A stretch of 64,000 nt of DNA from a bacterium (GTDB lineage Bacteria; Electryoneota; B3-LCP): assembly GCA_026394195.1 (NCBI GenBank), contig JAPKYS010000063.1, positions 27,020-91,019 on the forward strand, in the 5' to 3' direction. The position numbers and the translations under genes were made by a program. The notes below the pieces were generated by a model, which made no database searches, was not told where the DNA came from, and worked only from the letters and a program-made list of their open reading frames with translations. This document shows positions 16,799-26,226 of this stretch, in pieces (the first letter of the stretch is position 1; each line of letters begins with the position of its first letter).

Positions 16799-19177
16799 TC
16801 AGGTCCTGAGTTTTGCTCCGAATTTCCTGTCCATAGCGTTTACCACCGCTCTGATTGCTTCGTCCGCTTCTTCATCCGTGAGCGTACGTTCTGCGGATTG
16901 AAAACTCAAACGAAAAGCCAGGCTCTTTCGGTTTTCGCCGACTTGCGGACCTCGATAAACGTCGAATAATTGGCATTCCCAGAGACTATCCCCTGAGCTT
17001 TCTTTTATCAATTGCAACATGTCGCCGGCGGCAACCGTCTCATCCACGGTGAAAGCAAGATCGCGTTGCAAAGGTGGAAACTTGGAAAAATGCCGATATA
17101 CCATTCGATCTTTAGCCTGTTCCTGCAGGATAGGGACCGAAAACTCAAATGCAAAAATCGGAGCGTCAATTCCGAAGGAAACTGCAATGGTAGGGGAGAT
17201 TTGCCCAAACCAACCGGCCTTTTTACCGGCGCAAACCAGTTGAGCCGCGTCCGCCGTACATGGTCCTTCACCATCAATATAATAAATGAAATCGAATTTG
17301 TCAATAGAAAGTTCTCCAACAAGATCCATGGCGATGCCCTTTAAGTCCAAAAACGTTACGGGTTCAGGAGCCAAATTCCAGCGGCGAGAATCCAATCTTC
17401 CAACCATCAACCCTGAAATGACTGTTTCTTCACACAGGCCGGAACTCGGAGCCGCGAAAAAATGATCAATTTCGAAGATGCGCAGATCCTCCATGCCGCG
17501 GTTCAGATTATGCGCAGCAACCTTAAGCAGCCCTGGCAGTAATCCGTTGCACAGACTGGACATATCTTCACTGGCGGGATTGCTCAATTTGACAGCAGGA
17601 GGATACCCCGGCAGTTCGGACTCTTTTTCGGAGATCAGCGGTGAAGTCATCACCTGGGTGAAGCCCAATCGGATTAATAAGTCGCGCAGCTTTCTCTGGA
17701 AGGTTTCCGAAGAGGAAAAGGAAAAATCGAGCGGGATGTTGGCTCGCTGTGCGCTGGGGACCTGGTTATAGCCGTAAAGACGCGCTACCTCTTCGATCAA
17801 GTCAATTTCGCGCTCCAGGTCAGGTCGGAAAGCAGGAGGCTCCACCTGAAGCGGCTCGCCGTCTTCCACCCTGCAACCCAATTGTTCCAGGTATTTTTTG
17901 ATGTTAACCGGAGGGATATCTGCGCCGATGATCGCCTGCACCCTCCGGGGACGCAGATCGATTCGGGTCGGAATCAACGGTTTGGGGTAGACGTCTGAAA
18001 TGCCCTGTGCGACTACTCCGCCCGCGGTCTGCAGAATCAGAGCGGCAGCCATATCCAGAGACCGGATGGTTGCCTCTGGGTCCGCACCCCGTTCGAACCG
18101 ACGGGAAGAATCGGTGGAGAGGCCCAGGATGCGTGAGGTGCGCCGTGTATTGATGGGATCGAAATAGGCGCTTTCCAGCAGCAGGCCTCTGGTGCTCCCG
18201 GTAATTTCGCTGTTCTCACCGCCCATAACGCCCGCCAGAGCGACTCCACCGGCTCCGTCGCATATCAATAACATGCGCTCGTCCAGCCGGCGTTCTGTTC
18301 CATCCAAGGTGCGAAAAATCTCAGCAGAACCAGCTCGCCGAACGTTGATCTTCTGCCCACTAAGTCGATCGAAATCAAATGCGTGCATGGGGTGACCGAT
18401 TTCCAGCATGACGTAATTGGTCACGTCCACTACGTTGTTGATGGCTCGAAGACCTACCGCTTCAAGTCTGCGTTGCAGCCAGGGTGGGGAAGGGGCAATC
18501 TTGACGCCCTGAATGACACGGGCGCTATACCTTGGACAAAGCTCTGGCTCTTCGACGCTTATCTTCGTCAATTCGCCGATGGGGGGACCATTTTCCACTG
18601 CTCGGTAGCTCAGGGGTTGAAATGGCAAACCCAGTATGGCTGCAATTTCCCGCGCCACCCCAATATGCGATAGGCAATCCGGGCGGTTCAGAGTGATTTC
18701 CAGATCGAGTGCCCAATCCTGCGGACCGATCAGCTCTTTTAACGGCAAACCGATTTCCGCTTCCGGATCGAGCACCATGATCCCTTCTCGATCGTCGCTT
18801 AACCCCAGCTCCCATTCCGAACAGATCATCCCCTCGGATTTGACGCCACGGATGGGGCGGGATTCTATCAACATTCCATTGGGTAGAATAGAACCAGCGC
18901 CGATAAAAGCTATCTTTTGTCCCGGAGCAACGTTGGGCGCTCCGCAGACGACTTCACGTATCTCTTTTCCCAGATCAACGCGGCAGATGTGCAGCTTATC
19001 GGCATTGGGGTGGGTTTGAACTTCCTGTACGTAACCGACGTATACACCCTCCAGCTGTGGTCCCACAGAGAGTATGTTTTCCACCTCCAGACCAGCCATG
19101 GTCAAGACCTCACCTAATTCCTGCGGTGAGAGCGGAAAATCCACCAAACTTTTCAGCCAGAGATAAGATATGCGCAT
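16799..19177 (-). CDS. pheT: Phenylalanyl-tRNA synthetase beta subunit
   Basis: 792 residues, full length. Domains in order: B1 with EMAP-like tRNA-binding fold (HPNADKLHICRVDLG, about 40-150), B3/B4 editing region (about 210-370), B5 DNA-binding-like fold (about 405-470), catalytic-like core, and the C-terminal FDX-ACB anticodon domain (about 700-792, RHFSKFPPLQRDLAF). Forms the alpha2-beta2 enzyme with PheS, encoded 6 nt upstream. Part of the thrS operon and followed 2 nt later by the ZapB-like gene. Confidence 0.97.
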   Translation of the reverse strand: MRISYLWLKSLVDFPLSPQELGEVLTMAGLEVENILSVGPQLEGVYVGYVQEVQTHPNADKLHICRVDLGKEIREVVCGAPNVAPGQKIAFIGAGSILPNGMLIESRPIRGVKSEGMICSEWELGLSDDREGIMVLDPEAEIGLPLKELIGPQDWALDLEITLNRPDCLSHIGVAREIAAILGLPFQPLSYRAVENGPPIGELTKISVEEPELCPRYSARVIQGVKIAPSPPWLQRRLEAVGLRAINNVVDVTNYVMLEIGHPMHAFDFDRLSGQKINVRRAGSAEIFRTLDGTERRLDERMLLICDGAGGVALAGVMGGENSEITGSTRGLLLESAYFDPINTRRTSRILGLSTDSSRRFERGADPEATIRSLDMAAALILQTAGGVVAQGISDVYPKPLIPTRIDLRPRRVQAIIGADIPPVNIKKYLEQLGCRVEDGEPLQVEPPAFRPDLEREIDLIEEVARLYGYNQVPSAQRANIPLDFSFSSSETFQRKLRDLLIRLGFTQVMTSPLISEKESELPGYPPAVKLSNPASEDMSSLCNGLLPGLLKVAAHNLNRGMEDLRIFEIDHFFAAPSSGLCEETVISGLMVGRLDSRRWNLAPEPVTFLDLKGIAMDLVGELSIDKFDFIYYIDGEGPCTADAAQLVCAGKKAGWFGQISPTIAVSFGIDAPIFAFEFSVPILQEQAKDRMVYRHFSKFPPLQRDLAFTVDETVAAGDMLQLIKESSGDSLWECQLFDVYRGPQVGENRKSLAFRLSFQSAERTLTDEEADEAIRAVVNAMDRKFGAKLRT

Positions 19178-19183
19178 ATTGGG

Positions 19184-20188
19184 TTAAAATTGTCGTAGGA
19201 AGCGAAGGTCATTTTCGTAGAACAGTCGGATATCGTCTACACCATACCAGATCATGGCGGTGCGTTCAATACCCAGACCGAAGGCGAATCCAGTCCATTC
19301 TTCCGGATCGATTCCAACTCCGGAAAGTACAGCCGGATCCACCATCCCCGATCCACCCATCTCCAACCACCCTTTATCTTTACAGACCCGGCAGCCCGAG
19401 CCTTTGCACAGGAAACAGGAAGCGTCCACTTCAGCGGATGGTTCGGTGAATGGGAAGTAGTGAGGTCTAAAGCGAAGTTTTGTGTCGGAACCGAAGAGCT
19501 GACGGTAGAAAGTCAGCAGTGTGCCTTTCAAGTCGGCAAAAGTGACCCCGTGATCTACATACAATCCTTCAACCTGGTGGAATACCGGGAAGTGGGTCGG
19601 ATCGGGTTTGTCTTTGCGGTACACTCGTCCGGGAGCAATCATGCGCACCGGCAGTTTTCCACGTTCCAGAACCCTGATTTGCACGGGGCTGGTTTCGGTG
19701 CGAAGCAGATGCTCCTTATCGATATAGAAGGTATCCGCTTCATCCCGAGCCGGATGCCATTCCGGCGTGTTCAGCGCAGTGAAGTTATAGTAGGGCGTCT
19801 CGATTTCCGGGCCGGTTTCGACCGTAAACCCCATGGAACGAAAGATGCTCTTTACGCGCTCTTCTACCTGAACCAGGGGGTGCAGCCGACCGATTTCCGA
19901 ACTTCGTCCGGGCAGCGTCAGATCGAGTGTGGGTTTTGACCATTGTTTTTGACGCAAAACCTCAAGCTGACCATCCAAGCCCTGGTTAATCTTCTCCTTG
20001 AGCAGGTTTAATTCTGCCCCGCGGGCAGGGCGTTCGGCAGTAGAAAGCATTCCCAGTTCCTTGAACTGAGCGGTCAGCAATCCCTTCTTGCCGACAAAGC
20101 GTACCCGAAGCTCCTCCAGCGCTCGCGCATCACGCGCCTGAAGCAATTCCGTCTCGAACTGAGCGGTTAAATCATCCAGACCGGACAT
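19184..20188 (-). CDS. pheS: Phenylalanyl-tRNA synthetase alpha subunit
   Basis: 334 residues. Class II catalytic subunit: N-terminal coiled coil, motif 2 region (TSPVQIRVLE ... RMIAPGRVYRKD) and motif 3 (GFAFGLGIERTAMIWYG). A four-Cys insert (CFLCKGSGCRVCKDKGW) matches the zinc-ribbon-like segment seen in many bacterial PheS. It follows rplT by 15 nt and precedes pheT by 6 nt, the classic rpmI-rplT-pheST order. Minus-strand start ATG at 20188. Confidence 0.97.
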   Translation of the reverse strand: MSGLDDLTAQFETELLQARDARALEELRVRFVGKKGLLTAQFKELGMLSTAERPARGAELNLLKEKINQGLDGQLEVLRQKQWSKPTLDLTLPGRSSEIGRLHPLVQVEERVKSIFRSMGFTVETGPEIETPYYNFTALNTPEWHPARDEADTFYIDKEHLLRTETSPVQIRVLERGKLPVRMIAPGRVYRKDKPDPTHFPVFHQVEGLYVDHGVTFADLKGTLLTFYRQLFGSDTKLRFRPHYFPFTEPSAEVDASCFLCKGSGCRVCKDKGWLEMGGSGMVDPAVLSGVGIDPEEWTGFAFGLGIERTAMIWYGVDDIRLFYENDLRFLRQF

Positions 20189-20203
20189 TGATATTCAGTG
20201 AGA

Positions 20204-20551
20204 TTACGATCTGAGAACCGAAACGATCTGGGCGAAGGATGCCGAATCCTGGGCGGCGATGTCTGCCAGCGCCTTGCGATCCAGATCCAATCCTTTCACC
20301 TTCAGTGCATGCAGGAAGGTAGAGTAGCTCAAACCATTTTCCCGGCAGGCAGCATTGATGCGGACAATCCATAACCGGCGAAAATCTCTCTTGCGGCGCC
20401 GGCGATCGCGATAGGCGTATTGGCGGGCTCGATCCACAGCCTGGTGGGCGCAGGAAATAAGTCGGTGACGTCCACCTACGTATCCCCTGGCGTTCTTTAG
20501 TACCCTCTTACGCTTGCTGCGCGACGCTGGGGCGTTGGTCGCTCGTGGCAC
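20204..20551 (-). CDS. rplT: Ribosomal protein L20
   Basis: 115 residues, the standard length. Very basic N-terminal arm followed by ARQYAYRDRRRRKRDFRRLW and the globular C-terminal domain. Binds 23S rRNA early in 50S assembly and in several bacteria represses its own infC-rpmI-rplT operon by binding mRNA; whether that occurs here cannot be read from the sequence. Lies 13 nt after rpmI. Confidence 0.97.
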   Translation of the reverse strand: MPRATNAPASRSKRKRVLKNARGYVGGRHRLISCAHQAVDRARQYAYRDRRRRKRDFRRLWIVRINAACRENGLSYSTFLHALKVKGLDLDRKALADIAAQDSASFAQIVSVLRS

Positions 20552-20564
20552 TTTTTCTCCTCTT

Positions 20565-20759
20565 TCAGCTTAGAATCATTCTGTGAACCCGTTCCTGGTC
20601 GGAAGGATGCACCTCTCCGGCTTGTCGCAGGTTCCTCTTACGTCCCGGCGACTTTTTCGTCAAAATATGCGAATGGTACGCCTTTTTCCGTTTAATTTTA
20701 CCGGAGGCATTAACCCTGAACCGTTTCGCAGCGCCCCGGTTACTCTTCATTTTGGGCAT
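20565..20759 (-). CDS. rpmI: Ribosomal protein L35
   Basis: 64 residues starting [14 protein letters not shown] at the ATG 20759. An open in-frame extension upstream (to 20819) is not conserved in the family, so it is left out. Typical L35 composition with [22 protein letters not shown]. Lies 134 nt downstream of the infC stop; this spacer is the place where an L20-responsive leader would be expected, but no convincing structure was seen by eye. Confidence 0.96.
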   Translation of the reverse strand: MPKMKSNRGAAKRFRVNASGKIKRKKAYHSHILTKKSPGRKRNLRQAGEVHPSDQERVHRMILS

Positions 20760-20893
20760 GGTAGACCCGTCTTCCTTGGTGTGGTTATCTCTCGATATAG
20801 CTATGACGATTACAGCCACTACGAATCACCTTTAGGATGGGGATTTCGTAATGGTTGTTGAAGAGATTTATTCAATATCCAGGTGGTGGGCGC

Positions 20894-21427
20894 CTATTTT
20901 TTCGCCAGGATCATGACGATGTTGCGTCCGCCTTCCATTTTCGGGCTCGATTCAACCTTGGCGACGTCAGCAAGCGCTTCGGCGAAATTTTTGATGACCA
21001 GCTCCCCGAATTCCTTGTGGGTGATCAGTCTTCCCCGAAAGATAACGGAAACCTTGACTTTATTCCCCTGCAATAAAAATTTTTTGGCTGCCTCGGTTTT
21101 AAACTCGAAATCATGACTGTTGATTTTTGGGGTAAGGCGGATGCCTTTGATCTGTCCGGAAGCCTGCTTCTTCGCTCCCTTGTCCTTTTTGGCCAGCTCA
21201 TACCGGTACTTGCCGAAATCCATCACCTTGCAAACCGGTGGCCGCGCCGTGGCTGAAATTTCAACCAGGTCCAGTTCGCGATCACGGGCAATTTGCCGCG
21301 CTTCCTGCAGGCCGATAATGCCAACCTGATTGCCGTCCGAATCAATCAGTCGAATAGGTGAAATATTGATCTGCTCATTGATGCGGACCTTAGGTTCTTT
21401 GTATGAAGTTACCGGCTTGGTCTTAAT
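20894..21427 (-). CDS. infC: Translation initiation factor IF-3, AUU start
   Basis: 177 residues when started at the ATT codon 21427-21425, 7 nt after a strong AAGGAGG (21435-21441). The N-terminal domain reads KEPKVRINEQINISPIRLID ... ARPPVCKVMDFGKYRYE, in one uninterrupted frame, then the linker and C-terminal domain (TPKINSHDFEFKTEAAKKFL ... MILAKK). No ATG, GTG or TTG occurs in frame at the conserved N-terminus; the first standard start (a GTG at 21226) would remove 67 residues. AUU initiation of infC is a known autoregulatory device: IF-3 discriminates against its own start codon. The ribosome site overlaps the thrS stop codon. Confidence 0.95.
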   Translation of the reverse strand: MKTKPVTSYKEPKVRINEQINISPIRLIDSDGNQVGIIGLQEARQIARDRELDLVEISATARPPVCKVMDFGKYRYELAKKDKGAKKQASGQIKGIRLTPKINSHDFEFKTEAAKKFLLQGNKVKVSVIFRGRLITHKEFGELVIKNFAEALADVAKVESSPKMEGGRNIVMILAKK

Positions 21428-21439
21428 CCTGTGCCCTCC

Positions 21440-23347
21440 TTAAGCTATACCCTGTTTCTTCTCTATAAGATCGCGCATGTAGGCGCTGATTTCCTCCGTC
21501 GTCCGGCTGCCCTGATCGCCTTTTCCCTTGAGGCGGAGGGATACGGTTCCGGCTTCGACTTCTTTCTTGCCGATAATCAGCATAACCGGAATTTTTTCTA
21601 ATTCAGCCTGGCGGATTTTGTAGCCAATCTTCTCACTGCGCTGGTCAACTTCGACCCGTAGTCCCGCAGCCTGCAGTTGCTGGTGAATCTGGACTGCATA
21701 ATCATGCTGTTGATCGGTGATGGGAAGAATCCGCCCCTGAATCGGCGCCAGCCATAACGGAAAATCACCGGCGTACTGTTCGATCAGCAGACCGATGAAA
21801 CGTTCGAGTGATCCTAAAATGGCGCGGTGGAGCATGACAGGTCGATGTTTTTGACCATCGGCGCCAATGTATTCCAGCTCAAAGAGTTCCGGCATGGAAA
21901 AATCGAGTTGAATGGTGCCGCATTGCCACCAGCGATTCAGACAGTCGCGGATGTGGAAGTCAATCTTTGGCCCGTAGAAAGCGCCTTCCCCAGGGTTAAG
22001 CTCATAATGAAGTTGAATCTTCTTCAGAGCGCCCTCCAGAGCCGCTTCGCTGCGCCGCCAGATTTCATCCGAACCGATGGATTTTTCCGGTTGGGTGGAG
22101 AGTTCCACCCGAACGTCATTGAACCCGAAGGTGCTGTAGATTTCCTGGATCAAACCGATCAGGTCGATTACTTCCTCTTCGATTTGTTCTGGCAGACAGT
22201 AAATGTGCGCATCGTCCTGCGTGAAGGCGCGCACGCGAATCAATCCGTGCAGTTCGCCTGATTTTTCAAACCGATGCACCATTCCCAGTTCGGCAAAGCG
22301 CTTGGGTAAATCCCGATAGGAGAGCTGGTAGGTTTTGAAGATCAGCAGTCCACCGGGGCAATTCATCGGTTTTACTGCAAAATCACGCTCTTCCTGCCGG
22401 GTGAAATACATGTTTTGACGGTAGTGTTCGTAATGCCCACTCCGCCGCCAGAGAATGTCCGAGAGAACGATCGGCGTGCGGACTTCCACGTAACCATTCC
22501 TGGCGTGGATATCCCGCCAGTAATTGACGACTTGATCGTAGAGGACCAGCCCTTTGGGGTGCCAGAAGGGCGTTCCGGGCGCTTCGGGATGAAAACTGAA
22601 CAGATCTAACAGCTTGCCCAGACGACGATGATCCCGCGCTTTGGCTTCCTCGTAGCGTTTAAGATGATCCTCCAACGCTTCTGCAGTCGAGTACACCGTA
22701 CCATAGATGCGCTGCAACATGGGCAGCGATTCATCGCCGCGCCAGTATGCTCCCGCCAATGACAGTAACTTGAAGTGCTTCAAGGCAACGGTATTCGGCA
22801 GATGCGGTCCACGACACAGGTCGACAAAGCCGCCCTGCTGGTAGATGGAAATCTGCTCTTCCATCTCCTTGAGTAGTTCTACCTTCAGACCTTCGCCGCG
22901 CTGTTCGAAGAGGTTGATCGCCTCGTCCCGGCTGATCTCTTTGCGCTCAATGGGGAGAGCTCGTTTGACCAACTGCATCATCTTCGTTTCGATGCGAGGC
23001 AGATCTTCCGGCGTCAGGAATTCGGGGAGGAGTATGTCGTAGTAAAACGTATCCTCAAGCGCCGGACCGATACCAAGCTGCGCTTCCGGGTACAATTCCT
23101 TGACTGCGTGAGCCATCAGATGAGCGCAACTGTGCAGCAAAACCTCTCTGCCTTCGGGACTATCAAATGTTAAATACTCGAGGGTCGAATCCATGACCAA
23201 GGGACGGTTCAGGTCAATAACGACACCATTGACCTTTGCTGCCACTGTTTTTGCGACCTGGTCGCGCCCGTTGCGACGCAGCAGGTCCAGCGGGGACGTT
23301 CCTGCCTGTACCTCTAAAGTACTTCCGTCTGTCAGTGTGATGCGCAT
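21440..23347 (-). CDS. thrS: Threonyl-tRNA synthetase
   Basis: 635 residues from the ATG at 23347 (MRITLTDGSTLEVQAG), giving the standard TGS domain start; an in-frame GTG at 23416 falls inside the promoter and is rejected. TGS (1-60), second additional/editing domain (HSCAHLMAHAV zinc motif, about 75-240), class II core (motifs around MNCPGGLLIFK and MLHRAILGSLERFIG) and anticodon-binding C-terminus. First gene of the operon that continues with infC, rpmI, rplT, pheST, zapB-like and zapA. Leader is only about 45 nt, too short for a T-box or attenuator. Confidence 0.96.
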   Translation of the reverse strand: MRITLTDGSTLEVQAGTSPLDLLRRNGRDQVAKTVAAKVNGVVIDLNRPLVMDSTLEYLTFDSPEGREVLLHSCAHLMAHAVKELYPEAQLGIGPALEDTFYYDILLPEFLTPEDLPRIETKMMQLVKRALPIERKEISRDEAINLFEQRGEGLKVELLKEMEEQISIYQQGGFVDLCRGPHLPNTVALKHFKLLSLAGAYWRGDESLPMLQRIYGTVYSTAEALEDHLKRYEEAKARDHRRLGKLLDLFSFHPEAPGTPFWHPKGLVLYDQVVNYWRDIHARNGYVEVRTPIVLSDILWRRSGHYEHYRQNMYFTRQEERDFAVKPMNCPGGLLIFKTYQLSYRDLPKRFAELGMVHRFEKSGELHGLIRVRAFTQDDAHIYCLPEQIEEEVIDLIGLIQEIYSTFGFNDVRVELSTQPEKSIGSDEIWRRSEAALEGALKKIQLHYELNPGEGAFYGPKIDFHIRDCLNRWWQCGTIQLDFSMPELFELEYIGADGQKHRPVMLHRAILGSLERFIGLLIEQYAGDFPLWLAPIQGRILPITDQQHDYAVQIHQQLQAAGLRVEVDQRSEKIGYKIRQAELEKIPVMLIIGKKEVEAGTVSLRLKGKGDQGSRTTEEISAYMRDLIEKKQGIA

Positions 23348-23397
23348 TTTTTTAGCTTTAGACAATAAGACCGCTTGCGGCGGAATTGCGAAATTAA

Positions 23398-23426
23398 AAT
23401 ATAAGTCTTTTACCACCTTATAACAA
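23398..23426 (-). promoter_or_regulatory. Promoter of the thrS operon
   Basis: Minus strand TTGTTA, 17 nt, TATATT; -10 box ends 51 nt before the thrS ATG. Confidence 0.8.
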
Positions 23427-23488
23427 GCAAAAAATTGCGAAATGATGATCGATATTGTCTCTTTTTAACTCCTGGAGATAAGTTGGAG

Positions 23489-23527
23489 ATAAAAATACCC
23501 ATCATCACGCCAGGAGATGGGTATTGG
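23489..23527 (-). terminator. Terminator after the Cys-rich receiver gene
   Basis: Arms AATACCCATC (23494-23503) and GATGGGTATT (23516-23525) with a 12-nt loop, followed on the minus strand by a T5 run. Confidence 0.85.
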
Positions 23528-23574
23528 GTACTTTCTTATTCCAAGTGCTTTGTATTTATATCTTTAAGAATCGG

Positions 23575-24027
23575 CTATCCGGGCTCCTTGCAGATGGGAA
23601 CGAAAACCGAAAATTCCGTCGTCTTTCTCTGGCGCCATGCCAATTTCCGTTCACACCTCTTCAGCCAGTTTACCAATTCCTGGACTCTGAACGGCTTTGT
23701 GAAGACTTCGCATCCCAAATTTTCAGCCTGCTGACGGCTCTCCTCCGTCCAGGCACCCGACATCAGGGCGATATGCTTGACCTTGCAACCGTTCTTCTTC
23801 TGGTGTTCGATGAACTCCAATCCTGTTAACCCCGGCATGTGCACGTCGCTGATGATCACATCATTGCAAGCAACGCCAACCGGACATCCGCAATTCGCTT
23901 CTAAATACAGCGGACAGGTAGAAACCGCTGCGTAATCCTGAACTTCATAACCACGCTGCTTTAAGATCTCCACGACGATCTCTCTGATTGCCTCGTCGTC
24001 ATCGAACACACTGGCTCGGTACCTCAT
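23575..24027 (-). CDS. Single-domain response regulator with Cys-rich insert
   Basis: 150 residues from the ATG at 24027 (GAGG six nt upstream; places the acidic DDD cluster at residues 9-11 as is normal). Receiver fold: D61 is the phosphoacceptor (VIISDVHMPGLTGLEF), MSG and TKPF supply the conserved Ser/Thr and Lys. Between alpha1/beta2 and beta3 there is an insert with four Cys (38, 46, 48, 54) not found in ordinary receivers, and four more Cys follow elsewhere. No output domain; the C-terminal 25 residues are basic. No histidine kinase is adjacent. The upstream in-frame extension has no ribosome site and is rejected. The insert might bind a metal or sense redox, which is inference. Confidence 0.82.
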   Translation of the reverse strand: MRYRASVFDDDEAIREIVVEILKQRGYEVQDYAAVSTCPLYLEANCGCPVGVACNDVIISDVHMPGLTGLEFIEHQKKNGCKVKHIALMSGAWTEESRQQAENLGCEVFTKPFRVQELVNWLKRCERKLAWRQRKTTEFSVFVPICKEPG

Positions 24028-24264
24028 GGGAATCCTCATCGTGCTTGAGACGTTCTTCACTGCTTCAACTGATAAATTCCGTAACCGCGTTGGTCTTATC
24101 AAACCGTCAGCCTGCTCCTTCGTGACCGAGTTTTTCGAGTTGGATGTCAAATACCGTGGATTAACCCCCCCTGTGTTTTGACGTACAAGTCGGGGGGTCG
24201 ATAGGATATACGGCAAATCGCGCTGAGGAGTTGAGATTTTTTACTGTTTCACCACCTCCAATGA

Positions 24265-24290
24265 GAAAAACCGGTCTTGCGACCGGTCGA
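24265..24290 (-). terminator. Terminator after fapA
   Basis: Hairpin with 7-bp arms ACCGGTC/GACCGGT (24270-24287) around TTGC, followed on the minus strand by TTTTT. Confidence 0.85.
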
Positions 24291-24334
24291 GAGGTGTGGA
24301 ATTTTATCGAAGTCTGCAATGCAAACAGATAGTG

Positions 24335-26137
24335 CTATTTAGCTTTCTTGATTTTTGGCTCCTTCAGCGGATATGTCTTGATACTGCCGTCTTTCTCAGC
24401 TTTAATGGCTGATCCGCCCTCGGTAGGTCCGACGGAGATGGTTTTGTTTTTCAAGGTGACGTCGACCGCGTCCAGGAGTTTTTCCCGGATCACCACAATC
24501 GGCCGGGATGCGTTTTCGTCCAGCGCCTTCTTCTTTAAGGTCTGAAGTTCCTCGGTTCGTTCTTCCAGCACGTTCTGGAGCGGAACGACCGATTCCATGA
24601 GTTGCTTCAAAGCCTGGATCTCTTCTTCGTCCAACTCGGAAATACCCTTGCCGTGCAGCTTCTTGATATGTTCCAGCAGCAGATGATGAATGTTCCCATG
24701 ACTCAGGCGGCCGAGTATTTCTTCTCCGAAAACGGTCCTGATTCGATCAACACTGGCGGACATGGCGTCGATGCTGATCCTGTTCGCTTCGATTTGGCGA
24801 TTGTAGAAATCTTTTCTGCCCAACAGAATCGAAGTTTTCTGACCCGAGGCGTCGTTCCCAATTCGCCCTACCTCGATACGGGTTCCGACCTCGACTTTGG
24901 AACCTAGAATTTCCTGCGCTTTGATCTTGGAACCGGAAACTTCCGATTGATTGATGATCCCGTTCATGGTGACGTCACCCTGAGCACTGATCTTGGCTTT
25001 GTTGGCGTCGCCGCCGCCGAACAGAGACCGATCGGTGTTTACTTCACAACCGCTGATGTCACCGTCGATGAGTACGTCCGCTCCGGCGCTGATTTTGGAT
25101 CCCTTGTTGACGTCGCCCCTCACGTAGATTTCGCCCCGAGAGTCGATCACGCTGCCTTCCTTGAGGTTGCCGCTGATCTCGATGGAGTCCTCCAGAACCA
25201 TGTTGATGACGTCGTCGGCATTCAGTTCAACCAGCGGCTTGACTCTGACCTCAATCTGGTCCGGGACGATTCGATCTCCAGCCAGCGTGTAAATGCACTT
25301 ATTGGTGCGAGACATCAGCGCTATGCCATCTCGCAGGGCAGTTACGCGCGTCCCCTCCAGCGACACTTTGACGCCCTCGCCGCCGACCAACTTGAAATCG
25401 AGTCCTCTGATGGGAGGAATATGTTCGCCGCGTACGTCCCATCCGGCTTCCTTGCCATCCTTCGGAGGAACCTTCTGGCAGATGACGTCGCCTTCCTTCA
25501 CTTTGCGGCTGAGACGGTACTCGTTTAGATCCGCTGCCGACTCGGGATCAGTGTGAAAGGTGTATTCTAATTCGGCATCCTGGCCGCCCGAAGGCAGCTT
25601 TCCCTGAGCTAATACGAACTTGGCGACGGATCCCTGCGTTTCACTGACTTGATTGATCTTCTTTTCCAGAGATCGCAGGTCGCAGAGGTCAAGGGAGACT
25701 CCAGCCTTCTCCAGTTCCATTCTCATCCGCTTCAGCGTGATGACAGCATCGAATTCATCCAGATAGAAGAAGTCGACTTCTGCGGTCATGTCCTGCAGCA
25801 GTTCGCCGCGTTCGGTCATCTCGGGGTGCAATCGCACCACCGGCTTGCCCTGTTGAGCGGCTTTCCTGCCGATGGTCAACAGAGTGACGATGCCTTTGAT
25901 GGTGCGGGTCTTGCTGAGGATCTCCCGAAATTCCAGCAGTTCCACCGGCGGACCGAACAGGTGTGAAATCTGGCTTTTTGCCGAACGAATCAGCTTGATC
26001 AACTCCATCTGGGCGGAGTTGTCCACCGGGAAGGTGATGCGCACTCGCCAGTGGTCGCCTACCTGAGCCACGATCTCGATATCCCCGCTTTCGCACGAGG
26101 ATAGATCTTCAATCTGTTCTTGTATCTCGGGTTCCAT
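24335..26137 (-). CDS. FapA family (DUF342) polymer-forming-type protein
   Basis: 600 residues. The central DUF342/FapA region (about 200-470) has the beta-helix pattern with repeated short strands (GNLKEGSVIDSRGEIYVRGD ... GADVLIDGDISGCEV), followed by a coiled coil (about 480-560) and a small C-terminal strand region (KTISVGPTEGGSAIKAEKDG). About 190 N-terminal residues have no clear family but contain a VxLHPEMTERG segment. FapA proteins are widespread, cytoplasmic and often near chemotaxis, motility or envelope genes; the molecular function is unsettled. Single-gene unit with its own promoter and terminator. Confidence 0.85.
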   Translation of the reverse strand: MEPEIQEQIEDLSSCESGDIEIVAQVGDHWRVRITFPVDNSAQMELIKLIRSAKSQISHLFGPPVELLEFREILSKTRTIKGIVTLLTIGRKAAQQGKPVVRLHPEMTERGELLQDMTAEVDFFYLDEFDAVITLKRMRMELEKAGVSLDLCDLRSLEKKINQVSETQGSVAKFVLAQGKLPSGGQDAELEYTFHTDPESAADLNEYRLSRKVKEGDVICQKVPPKDGKEAGWDVRGEHIPPIRGLDFKLVGGEGVKVSLEGTRVTALRDGIALMSRTNKCIYTLAGDRIVPDQIEVRVKPLVELNADDVINMVLEDSIEISGNLKEGSVIDSRGEIYVRGDVNKGSKISAGADVLIDGDISGCEVNTDRSLFGGGDANKAKISAQGDVTMNGIINQSEVSGSKIKAQEILGSKVEVGTRIEVGRIGNDASGQKTSILLGRKDFYNRQIEANRISIDAMSASVDRIRTVFGEEILGRLSHGNIHHLLLEHIKKLHGKGISELDEEEIQALKQLMESVVPLQNVLEERTEELQTLKKKALDENASRPIVVIREKLLDAVDVTLKNKTISVGPTEGGSAIKAEKDGSIKTYPLKEPKIKKAK

Positions 26138-26167
26138 TCGCCGCTGAGGGAAAGAGTGATTTGTTCA

Positions 26168-26196
26168 AAAATAAGCACGCCCTGCTGCAAAGGCAA
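26168..26196 (-). promoter_or_regulatory. Candidate promoter for fapA
   Basis: Minus strand TTGCCT, 17 nt, TATTTT, 30 nt before the start codon. Confidence 0.6.
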
Positions 26197-26226
26197 GCGA
26201 ATCGGGGGGAATTTGGAGGGGAGAAG

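Noticed and set aside
20760..20893. L20-responsive leader between infC and rpmI
   Set aside because: Right place, but no convincing pseudoknot or rRNA mimic could be seen by eye.
23348..23397. T-box or threonine attenuator ahead of thrS
   Set aside because: The leader from the promoter to the ATG is only about 45-50 nt, too short for either.
24165..24197. CCCCCC...GGGGGG hairpin before the Cys-rich receiver gene as a riboswitch
   Set aside because: 20-nt loop and no conserved riboswitch core; the surrounding leader does not resemble a known class by eye.
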